Assembly: GCA_964537685.1 (NCBI GenBank) | Contig: CAZICM010000116.1 | Coordinates: forward strand, 1-9,075 | Direction: 5' to 3' | Origin: CAZICM01 sp964537685 | GTDB taxonomy: Bacteria; Myxococcota_A; Polyangia; Polyangiales; Polyangiaceae | Length of the DNA: 9,075 nt | Notes under the pieces: generated by a model | Told to the model about the DNA's origin: nothing | The model's input: the letters and a program-made list of their open reading frames with translations, nothing else | Database searches by the model: none | Program-made: the position numbers and the translations under genes | Shown here: positions 1 through 6,154 of the stretch, in pieces | How the letters are laid out: every line of letters begins with the position of its first letter | Position numbering within the stretch: position 1 is the stretch's first letter

Positions 1-47
1 TGCCACTCGGGGCGGCAGTCGCCAGTGGTGTTAAAGCGGCGGGGCAT
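1..47 (-). CDS. AAA-family ATPase, N-terminal fragment (cut by window edge)
   Basis: Reading the minus strand from the ATG at 47-45 gives 15 codons to the window edge: MPRRFNTTGDCRPEW, followed by the first two bases of a His codon. The pattern F-N-T-x-G-x-C-x-P-x-x-H within the first 16 residues is, from memory, the start of a widespread group of bacterial AAA ATPases, in which it is followed by Y-M and then R-L before the Walker A motif. That is established family knowledge applied to a very short stretch. No Walker motif is visible because the gene leaves the window. No good Shine-Dalgarno sequence precedes the ATG. The gene points the same way as the acetyltransferase pair but is 248 bp downstream of it, so it probably has its own expression signals. 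The main alternative is a chance open frame. Confidence 0.5.
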   Translation of the reverse strand, partial: MPRRFNTTGDCRPEW

Positions 48-295
48 GGGCGGAGGGTGCGGTGATGGGGGCTGGATGTCAAGGGTTTATTTATTCATTT
101 CGTTTGCCCTTCGATTGGGTTGGCGATGGGCGGGATTGCGAAGCTCGAGCTGGTGAAATGGCCCGGGGTCAAACGGGCCTGTTGCCGGTAAATGAGGCAA
201 ACGCGCGCGGGCGACGCTAACAGGTTGTGTGTTGGAGGTGCAATAGAGAAGTGTGCGCTCCGCCCCACAAGACATTCCCCAAAAGCAATGCTCCC
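48..295. other. Intergenic region with a GC-rich hairpin
   Basis: This gap lies between the left-edge ATPase start and the stop of the GNAT-like gene. Open frames here have biased, low-complexity translations and no recognisable family. An AT-rich patch sits at about 83-108. A perfect 6-bp GC stem with an 8-nt loop is formed by 160-165 and 174-179. It could be a weak terminator for the minus-strand operon ending at 296, but only a short, interrupted T stretch follows it on that strand. A TTGACA hexamer on the minus strand (82-77) has no matching -10 box. I see no RNA gene. Confidence 0.4.
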
Positions 296-1708
296 CTACT
301 CCCCCCGCACAAAGCTCGCAAGCGCCGCCACCCGCGCCGGCATCGCTGAATAGGGCGGCCATGCAATCTCCTCCGGGGACACAAGCGGCGCCGCGTATAA
401 GGCTTCATACGCATGCTTGACCACTCCCGGACCAACCGTTATCCGCTCCGATGCCGGAAATAACCCGCAAAGCCATAGCCCCGCCCGCTCGCATGAACGC
501 TGTATCGCCGTCGTGCTCAGTGTCGACCATCCAACCATGAGCTCCGCTCCAATCGCACGCGATAGCATTACATTCATCGGCACCGGTATGTGCGAGAGGT
601 TCTTCCGGCGATATTTGGGCGCCATTAGGCCAAATTCATTGCGGAATGTCCTTACGCGAAAGTTGTCAAAGCCGACTACCCCAAAGAAGGCTAAATCTCC
701 GTCGAATTCGCCAAGATAAACGTAGCCGGGCCGTTCGGAGAGGCGCGCTTCTTCGCCCAATAAGGCAATGGTCTCTTCGTAAAAGGCCGGTGTGAGTAGG
801 AAGTTGAGCGCCGACCCAAGAAGCGTCGGGTACCATGCCGGTAGCGATTCAATGAGCCGGGGAATGTCGCTTCTCGAGAGTTGCCGGAAGATAAGGCCGG
901 GGGGTAAGTCCATGCCGCGGGTGACAAGTCCTATGTCCGGCCAGGTGTCTGGGCCTCCAGGGCGGGTTGCAAGCGCTGCTTGAACTTCTGGATCGAGGGT
1001 CGCGAGGGGCATTCGTTCGCTGGGTTTGGGGTGGGCCGCGTTTGGATTCTCCGTTCCATGGAGCATCTCAAACATGTGTGCCGTGGGGGGGAGTAGGCCA
1101 TCGGGCGCCGGCCGAAGGAGAAGCTCGGGGGCTACCAGGGGCGCCGCATATACAGTATGGGGGATATATCGAAGCGTACCTCCCATCTCTTTGCGGCCTA
1201 GGATGGGCATGATTGCGCAGAGTTTGAGGCCGGCGTTCTCGAGGGCTTCGCAGGCCGGCCTATCGTCGAGTTCGGTAAAGGCGAAGAGGGCGTCGATGTC
1301 GTGCATGGCCCGGCCTGTTGACGCCGCGCTTTGGGCGAGGAGGGTTTGAAGATCTTTTGATGCGAAGGCTGGGTGGGTCGCCAATGCGCGAAGCACGATG
1401 GCCCGGGCGCGGATTTCGTAGGCTAGGATGAGGATGGCTATGGGGGTTTCTTTCTGTTCGAGCACGGCGGCAAGGATGGGCCGTGCCACGGCGTTGGAGT
1501 CTTCGCCGGAGAATGCCGCCGTTTCTTCATAGAAGCCTTGGGTCAATAGGGGTGCGTCATTCAATTCAATGCCGGGAAGCCAGCTTTGAAGGAGTGGGAT
1601 GATTGGGCCGATATCGGTGCGGGCGATTCGGCGCAGGCGCATCTCTAGGGCGAGCGTTGGGGGTCCTGGGATGGATTCGGGCCAATGGGGGTGTTTAGCG
1701 TCGTTCAT
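296..1708 (-). CDS. Tandem GNAT-like acetyltransferase (two-unit protein), distal gene
   Basis: A 470-aa cytoplasmic protein with no signal peptide, built of two related units. Unit 1 spans residues ~9-205 and unit 2 ~256-463. Both contain LLT-x-x-FYEET (54-62 and 305-313) and YAAPLV-x-PE (187-195 and 438-446). Unit 2 opens with WPD (256-258) and ends with WPP (450-452). Unit 2 also shows a GNAT-like core: a strand, then PKYRRKNLSH in the acetyl-CoA loop position, a helix, and CERAGLWLCGLFPA, which resembles the usual 'E-x-x-GF-x-x-x-G-x-x-P' end. The canonical Q/R-x-x-G-x-G/A loop is degenerate in unit 2 and nearly unrecognisable in unit 1 (PAFASKDLQ), so catalysis is uncertain. The start at 1708 is chosen because it overlaps the upstream stop as ATGA. 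A longer open frame reaching 1777 would run deep into the neighbour. Substrate is unknown. Confidence 0.85.
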   Translation of the reverse strand: MNDAKHPHWPESIPGPPTLALEMRLRRIARTDIGPIIPLLQSWLPGIELNDAPLLTQGFYEETAAFSGEDSNAVARPILAAVLEQKETPIAILILAYEIRARAIVLRALATHPAFASKDLQTLLAQSAASTGRAMHDIDALFAFTELDDRPACEALENAGLKLCAIMPILGRKEMGGTLRYIPHTVYAAPLVAPELLLRPAPDGLLPPTAHMFEMLHGTENPNAAHPKPSERMPLATLDPEVQAALATRPGGPDTWPDIGLVTRGMDLPPGLIFRQLSRSDIPRLIESLPAWYPTLLGSALNFLLTPAFYEETIALLGEEARLSERPGYVYLGEFDGDLAFFGVVGFDNFRVRTFRNEFGLMAPKYRRKNLSHIPVPMNVMLSRAIGAELMVGWSTLSTTAIQRSCERAGLWLCGLFPASERITVGPGVVKHAYEALYAAPLVSPEEIAWPPYSAMPARVAALASFVRGE

Positions 1709-3156
1709 GGTTGGGTTCCGTAAATAAAGCGGGTGAGATCGGCGATGCGAGCGGGCATGGCCGAGTGGGGAGGCCAAAAGATCTGCTCCACAGGAGCGAG
1801 AGAGGCGGCATAGAGCGCTTCGAACACATGTTTGATTTCGCCGTTTTGCATGATTTCACGCTCAGCCGCAGGGACGATGCCGGCAATGCCAACGCCGCAC
1901 CGTTCGACGACCATTTGGGCGAAGGGATGTTCGAGGGTGGCCCATGCCGTGATCGTGTCGCATCCGATGGCGCGGGCAATGAGTATCCACAATTTAATAA
2001 AGGTATGGCTTAGGTAGCTTCGCCGGTGTTTGGGGCTGATGGCCATGAATTCGCCGCGGAGGGTTCGCCTGCCCCGGCTAGCTCCCCATGTGCGGGGACG
2101 ATGGGCATCCCATGGCATGGTCCCGCCGTCGTCAAACCATATCAAGAAGAAGAGGGCAAGCTCGCCGTTGACTTCGCCGATCAAGGCATAGCCCGGGCGT
2201 TCGTCCACATGCGCTTTATCGCCGGCAAGAGCGATGATATCGTGGTAAAATGAAGGGGTGAGGAGCGGTTCGAGCATGGAGCCCCGGATGGGAGGGTGCC
2301 ATGCGAGAATGGCGTCGATGATGTGGGGGATTTCGTTTCGGGAGAGTTGGCGCACGGTGACGTCGGGTGGAAGGGGGAGGGTGTGAGCGAAGTCTTTGCC
2401 ATCCGGCCATATTGCGCGTTCTTGGGGATGGGCCGTGTAGGCGGCGGTGATGGCGGGTTCAAATTCGGTGAGCGGGGGATTGGGCCGTTCGGTGGAGGGG
2501 GCGTTTTCTCCGTGGCCGAAGAGGAGATGCATAAGGGCGGCTGTTTGGGGACGCATTCCTTCGGTGGGGGGCCAGAGGATGTCTTTGGGGTCGACGAGGG
2601 GCATGACAAAGCCTGCTCGTGGGGTATAGAAAATCTCGCCTTCGCGCTGTCTGCGTCCGGCATTGGGGAGGATTCCCCAAAGCTTGTATCCGGCATGGGT
2701 AAGGGTGGCGTATGCGCTGTGATCATCGAGGTCGGCGAGGGCATACAAAAGGTCTACATCGGGCATGGCCTTTGCGATATGAGCCGCCGCCTGGTGAATG
2801 ATCGTATCAAGCCCCCGCGAGCGCCAAGCTGGGTGGATGATGCCTATGCGGCAAGCGACCGCTCCTTCCCTGGGCTGATGATCGAGGGCGAGAAAGGCAA
2901 CGATAGCGTGGTTGGACTCGAGAACGAGAGCGAGGGTTGGATGCTGCGCCGTCGAGGAAGAGCGGCCATGTAGCGCGACCGCTTCGGCATAGAACTCGGG
3001 CATCAGAAGGATTGGATCTTGGATGGCGAGTTCGGGATGCCATGCTGTCAATGTGGACGGCAGGGCGTGAATATCCGCGGGATTGAGCCGGCGAATACGG
3101 ACACCCTCAGGCAGGGGGATCTCCCGGGCCGCGTGTGTTATGTCAGGCCATTTCAT
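1705..3156 (-). CDS. Tandem GNAT-like acetyltransferase (two-unit protein), proximal gene
   Basis: A 483-aa paralogue of the next gene, also made of two GNAT-like units. Both units begin with WPD (residues 4-6 and 250-252) and end with WPP (195-197 and 461-463). Unit 1 carries the best acetyl-CoA loop of the four copies in this operon, HPAWRSRGLD (108-117): R-x-x-G is present but the final small residue is Asp. Unit 2 has SPKHRRSYLSH (374-384) and an insertion of about 20 residues near 343-365, rich in Arg, Gly and Trp, that the paralogue lacks. The ATG at 3156 is preceded directly by an in-frame TTG (3159). Neither has a strong Shine-Dalgarno sequence. The stop overlaps the next start (ATGA), so the two products are probably made in coupled amounts. 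GNAT assignment is by fold pattern; substrate unknown. Confidence 0.85.
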   Translation of the reverse strand: MKWPDITHAAREIPLPEGVRIRRLNPADIHALPSTLTAWHPELAIQDPILLMPEFYAEAVALHGRSSSTAQHPTLALVLESNHAIVAFLALDHQPREGAVACRIGIIHPAWRSRGLDTIIHQAAAHIAKAMPDVDLLYALADLDDHSAYATLTHAGYKLWGILPNAGRRQREGEIFYTPRAGFVMPLVDPKDILWPPTEGMRPQTAALMHLLFGHGENAPSTERPNPPLTEFEPAITAAYTAHPQERAIWPDGKDFAHTLPLPPDVTVRQLSRNEIPHIIDAILAWHPPIRGSMLEPLLTPSFYHDIIALAGDKAHVDERPGYALIGEVNGELALFFLIWFDDGGTMPWDAHRPRTWGASRGRRTLRGEFMAISPKHRRSYLSHTFIKLWILIARAIGCDTITAWATLEHPFAQMVVERCGVGIAGIVPAAEREIMQNGEIKHVFEALYAASLAPVEQIFWPPHSAMPARIADLTRFIYGTQP

Positions 3157-3324
3157 CAATGCGCGGGAGTCTACTCGAAAGGCTTACGCGCTGACAAGCT
3201 TTCATTTTTCGTTCGCGATCGATGTGGACAGGGTTGTGGAATTGATCCCGGCCAGACTTTTCAAAAATGTTGGATTGCATGCAACAATGCCTATGCTCAG
3301 TGCATAAAAAATGTAAGGATTAAC
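3157..3324. promoter_or_regulatory. AT-rich divergent intergenic region, candidate promoter/operator
   Basis: This stretch lies between the start of the minus-strand GNAT operon and the plus-strand gene remnant. It becomes markedly AT-rich from about 3255, unlike the surrounding DNA. It holds the palindrome TTGCATGCAA (3275-3284) and a weak plus-strand promoter candidate, TTGGAT (3270-3275), a 16-nt gap, then TATGCT (3292-3297). A good ribosome binding site AAGGA (3315-3319) lies 5 nt before the plus-strand ATG at 3325. A promoter for the GNAT operon must lie here or further upstream, but I cannot place its hexamers confidently. Confidence 0.35.
3275..3284. repeat. 10-bp perfect palindrome, possible operator
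   Basis: TTGCATGCAA reads the same on both strands and lies in the AT-rich gap, 119 bp upstream of the GNAT operon start and 41 bp upstream of the plus-strand ATG. A site for a dimeric regulator is possible. A single short palindrome of this kind can also arise by chance, and no second copy was found nearby. Confidence 0.3.
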
Positions 3325-3535
3325 ATGCCTCCTCATCCCACCCCCAAAGCCTTTACACGGAAGCTCCAGATGAGCATTCCCCCCTCCGGCGGAAGCCGCG
3401 ATATCATCGTTCGCATCGGGCTTCCCGAACCTGACCCCCTCCCAGGCGGGGATTTTAGGCTTGGCTCCTCCAGGGGCAAGCTTTCGTTGGCTCGGCGGTG
3501 ATGACTTGGGCTTTGCTCCAGCGGGCAGGGAATAA
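3325..3535 (+). pseudogene. Decayed DUF6968-like small gene, frame-disrupted
   Basis: A plus-strand frame opens with ATG at 3325 behind a good AAGGA ribosome binding site. It runs 58 codons to a stop at 3499-3501. Residues 12-45 contain RKL, then DIIVRIGLPEPDP, then GGDFR. From memory this resembles the N-terminus of DUF6968-type proteins (about 100 aa), with 'V-x-VRIG-x-PE-x-DP' followed by 'GDWRCPY'. Just after GGDFR, at about 3461, the next frame continues with SFRWLGGDDLGFAPAG and stops at 3533-3535. That stretch resembles the W-L-G-G / G-F-P end of the same family. The middle of the domain is missing, so I infer an internal deletion that changed the frame. The main alternative is a fortuitous resemblance. 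It is the only gene-like element on the plus strand and is surrounded by minus-strand genes. Confidence 0.45.
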
Positions 3536-3552
3536 CTCCCCAAATCATCCCC

Positions 3553-3972
3553 CTACCTACAATCCGGTGACATCGTAGGGCATCCCTTCGTCAGCGAATC
3601 CAGCCGAACCCAGTAAAACATCTCTTCCCAACAGTCAGTTGGACTCGATGCGCATTTATAGCGAAGGCCCTTCTCAGGCGTTCTAGATATGCATGCTCCC
3701 TGGTTGTCCGGGCATTCAATGCAAGGCCCAAGACAAGTGGCAAGCAATTGATCTTGCTCGACGACTGGATCATCGTAAAAGCGAAGGCAAATCGGCCGGC
3801 CATCCGGACACGCCGCATGGCCATCTACACAGATAGCCCCTTCCCAGAAGTTGGGGGGCTCTTTAAGATCATCATCGTCGCTACATTCACCGTAGAGATA
3901 GTAGTCTGCACACGCGGCCATAGGCAGTGCGGGGATCATTCCCAGAATGATAAGGGCAGCAATTTTTCTCAT
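3553..3972 (-). CDS. Cys-rich secreted protein, 139 aa, function unknown
   Basis: The N-terminus (MRKIAALIILGMIPALPMAAC) has a Lys/Arg start and a hydrophobic core. It ends either in a poor lipobox around Cys21 or in a signal peptidase I site near Ala20-Ala22. The rest of the protein holds 12 cysteines (30, 48, 55, 62, 80, 84, 87, 94, 107, 114, 131, 138), an even number consistent with a disulfide-stabilised exported domain. An acidic D-D-D-D stretch lies at 32-35. No family is recognised. The start is well supported: AGAGGA (3983-3978) lies 5 nt upstream and shares bases with the preceding gene's TAG stop, so translation is probably coupled to that gene. It is the last gene of a three-gene envelope operon. 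Confidence 0.8.
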   Translation of the reverse strand: MRKIAALIILGMIPALPMAACADYYLYGECSDDDDLKEPPNFWEGAICVDGHAACPDGRPICLRFYDDPVVEQDQLLATCLGPCIECPDNQGACISRTPEKGLRYKCASSPTDCWEEMFYWVRLDSLTKGCPTMSPDCR

Positions 3973-3981
3973 GACTTTCCT

Positions 3982-4752
3982 CTAGGGCGTAATCCAAATT
4001 TCGGAGCCGTCAATGATTGTGCTTGTCACCAAACCATTGGAAATGCCTTCGGGCAAGGGCATCACCGCCGTGCGCTTGAGGATAAGCACCATGTCGCAGC
4101 CTTCCGCCGCTAGATTGGCCGGAAGATCGCTCAACGAAATCTCAGCCTGTCCCGTGTCCTCCACTTCGCCCTCATAAATGCCCCAGTCGAGTCCGTCGCA
4201 GGGTAGCTCCTCCAGCTCGGAATCCAGGGGATGAAGCTCCCATTTCATCGGGAGATCAGTATTGGCAGGCTCCCATTGAAGCAGAATATGTTTGTCGATG
4301 GTCCGGCTAAAGCGATCCTCGTCCAGGGGAGCCTTTATCTGGTGCTGCTGAGGCATCTCAAGACGTATTGGAGGCAAATTGTTGACATGAATCCTCTGAG
4401 TGCCATCGGACAGCATGAGCGTGCCATGCGACTCAAAAAAGCCGCCCTCAAAATCCGACGCTTCGAAGTTGGAGCTCCGAAAAGGAAGCTCGACATCTTC
4501 GTCATAGAACACATCGGTAACGACATCAGGATCGTATTCGTCTTCATCCACGTTGCGCCGTCCGCAGATGCTCTCGTCGGGTGTACAGATCATGGTCCAC
4601 ATAAACCCTGCAGACTCATTGGAAGGAGCCCAGTGCTCCCCAATAATTCGGGCATCCCCCAGGGGCATATAGTTGGGACTACATCCCATGATCAATACAG
4701 CGCCAAGCCCCAGTATTGTCCTATAGATAAAAGTTGAGGGGGTCATAGGCAT
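3982..4752 (-). CDS. Acidic lipoprotein, 256 aa, function unknown
   Basis: The first ~24 residues (MPMTPSTFIYRTILG, then LGAVLIMGC) form a short signal with an acceptable lipobox ending at Cys24, so the mature protein is probably lipid-anchored. Ser follows the Cys, the usual signature of transfer to the outer membrane. The mature part is strongly acidic, especially at 68-102 (many Asp and Glu). It has four further cysteines (56, 63, 185, 219) that could form two disulfides, and its strand-rich pattern with few charged helices suggests a beta fold. No known domain is recognised. The ATG at 4752 directly follows the TAA of the upstream gene (TAAATG). A second in-frame ATG two codons later (4746) is an equally possible start. 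The gene sits between the PEGA protein and the Cys-rich protein, so a shared envelope role is likely but unproven. Confidence 0.8.
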   Translation of the reverse strand: MPMTPSTFIYRTILGLGAVLIMGCSPNYMPLGDARIIGEHWAPSNESAGFMWTMICTPDESICGRRNVDEDEYDPDVVTDVFYDEDVELPFRSSNFEASDFEGGFFESHGTLMLSDGTQRIHVNNLPPIRLEMPQQHQIKAPLDEDRFSRTIDKHILLQWEPANTDLPMKWELHPLDSELEELPCDGLDWGIYEGEVEDTGQAEISLSDLPANLAAEGCDMVLILKRTAVMPLPEGISNGLVTSTIIDGSEIWITP

Positions 4753-5940
4753 TTACCATCGGCCATGAAATTGGACGCCCGAGGGTATCCATTGCGCGTT
4801 TTGTCCTCGGAAGCCAGAAGCCGTGTCCTGGGGGTAAAGGAAGGAAAAGCCCAATCCCACCGCGCCCAGAAAAGCCATGCCCACGCTTGTATAGAGAAGC
4901 GCATTGGTTACGCCGATTTCCTTGTGAATAGGCACACAATCTCTTGCCGTTTCCGGCATATTCCTGCAGCTTAGCCCTGTACTTGCATCTATCGTTGAAC
5001 CAAGGGCACTTTGCGCCTGCCACTGCCACAGCGCCGCTCCCACCCCAAGCATGGCCCCAGCGCCCGTCAGCGCAAATCCTCCCCACTTCAATCCAATCCT
5101 CCATTGTTCGTCTTGCCCTTGTGTTCCCTGATTCAAACGAATCGGAACTTGATCTGGACGCCGAGGCAACAAAGGCAATTGCGTCTCCGGCTTCATTTCG
5201 GGTGGCTCGATTTTTTTTGAGAACTCAGGCGAATGGAACTCAAGAGTTGTAGACTCACCCGCGCCCACCGAAACCACTTCACGCAATTCGCGCTCTGAAT
5301 CGAGCTTGATACGCACAACATGATCGCGATCGGGCTCGACAAATACCGAACCGAGCACAGGCGCCTTGCCCACCATGCGCGTGTCGACCCACACATCACT
5401 CGATGGAGGCGCCGAAATACGAAGCCGCCCAACGCGCGTCAGCGCTTCCGCATAGTGAAAATCGCAGGTATCGCGAAGTTCGTGATCGGCTTGTTTTGAA
5501 GGCGGAGGGAAGGGGTTTTGCTGTTCGCGCTCAAAGTGTTCGGCGGCGCGGATGGGCTGATCCAACAGGATGGACATCATGCCTAGGTTACAGCGTGTAA
5601 ACGTTGTCGAGCGAATTTTATCGGCCGCAAAAATAAGCCGATACGCTTGCGTGATATTTTCGCGCTGCTCGGGCGAGTCTTGCTTGAATCGGTCCGACTT
5701 GCGGCTGAACTTCCACGCTTCTTTGATAAGCGCGCGGCGCTGCGATTCTTTATCGCCGGGAAGATTAGGGAGTTGCTCGATGGTATCTTCGCGTTCATCG
5801 TCGGCTGCGATGGATGCGTCGATGGATGCCTCGAGCGGCGGTTGAGCGGCTGCGGCGCTGTTCGGCGCTGCAAAACCAGCTAGCAATGCCGCGGCGAAGA
5901 AAGCGTTCTGCGCGGCGGCGGGATGGGGTGTGGAAAACAT
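4753..5940 (-). CDS. Secreted PEGA-domain protein with C-terminal membrane helices
   Basis: A 395-aa protein with four parts in order. Residues 1-32 are a signal peptide, with a long Ala-rich core and an AxA-type cleavage site near 30-33. Residues ~65-170 are a helical TPR-like region. Residues ~171-235 are a PEGA-like beta domain, with GRLRISAPPSSDVWVD, then GKAP, then HVVRIKL. Two hydrophobic segments follow, at ~283-303 and ~345-368, linked by a loop with two cysteines (325 and 335). Periplasmic PEGA proteins with this layout are common in myxobacterial-type genomes. The PEGA domain probably binds cell-surface or wall partners; no enzymatic role is seen. I chose the ATG at 5940 because it gives the best signal peptide. 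The same frame extends to a TTG at 5979 and contains a GTG at 5958. No clear Shine-Dalgarno sequence precedes any of them. It is the first gene of the middle operon. Confidence 0.82.
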   Translation of the reverse strand: MFSTPHPAAAQNAFFAAALLAGFAAPNSAAAAQPPLEASIDASIAADDEREDTIEQLPNLPGDKESQRRALIKEAWKFSRKSDRFKQDSPEQRENITQAYRLIFAADKIRSTTFTRCNLGMMSILLDQPIRAAEHFEREQQNPFPPPSKQADHELRDTCDFHYAEALTRVGRLRISAPPSSDVWVDTRMVGKAPVLGSVFVEPDRDHVVRIKLDSERELREVVSVGAGESTTLEFHSPEFSKKIEPPEMKPETQLPLLPRRPDQVPIRLNQGTQGQDEQWRIGLKWGGFALTGAGAMLGVGAALWQWQAQSALGSTIDASTGLSCRNMPETARDCVPIHKEIGVTNALLYTSVGMAFLGAVGLGFSFLYPQDTASGFRGQNAQWIPSGVQFHGRW

Positions 5941-6005
5941 GTTGAGGCACGTATACACACGAAGGGAGGCGGGTGTCAATCTGATTCGAAGAGCCTCACG
6001 CTCGT

Positions 6006-6154
6006 CTCACTCGCTGCAATCGGCAAGGATCTCCTCTTTGGTCCTTACCCTGGTCGTCATTCTGGCATAGCCATCGCTCACATGCTCCAAGTCGGCGCGG
6101 GCTTCGGCTTTCCTGCCAAGCGCCACGAGCACATCCGCCCGCACGAAATAGAGC
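6006..6154 (-). repeat. 3' end of TPR gene A, near-identical direct repeat of 7814-7962
   Basis: Aligned by eye with an offset of 1808, the 148 coding bases 6007-6154 match 7815-7962 except at 6064, 6112, 6114 and 6118. One further matching base lies just past the stop. The match includes unbroken runs of 58, 47 and 36 nt. It stops abruptly one base beyond the stop codon on one side and falls off near 6155 on the other. Confidence 0.9.

Noticed and set aside
77..82. TTGACA on the minus strand upstream of the left-edge ATPase
   Set aside because: Perfect -35 box, but there is no -10-like hexamer 16-18 nt downstream; the sequence there is C-rich and the ATG is only 29 nt away.
87..435. Minus-strand open frames of 72-91 codons downstream of and overlapping the end of the distal GNAT-like gene
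   Set aside because: They overlap the convincing gene in another frame, and their Ala/Gly/Arg-rich translations match no family.
2296..2973. Plus-strand open frame of 225 codons inside the upstream GNAT-like gene
   Set aside because: Gly-rich translation with no motif, fully antisense to a gene whose repeat structure and paralogue are clear.
3202..3543. Minus-strand open frame of 113 codons in the 3157-3552 gap
   Set aside because: Low-complexity Lys/Pro/Gly-rich start, no ribosome binding site noted, and it is antisense to the plus-strand remnant that shows family signatures.
5989..6006. Possible hairpin (GAGC / GCTC) after TPR gene A
   Set aside because: The stem is only 4 bp and no T-run follows on the minus strand, so it is too weak to call a terminator.
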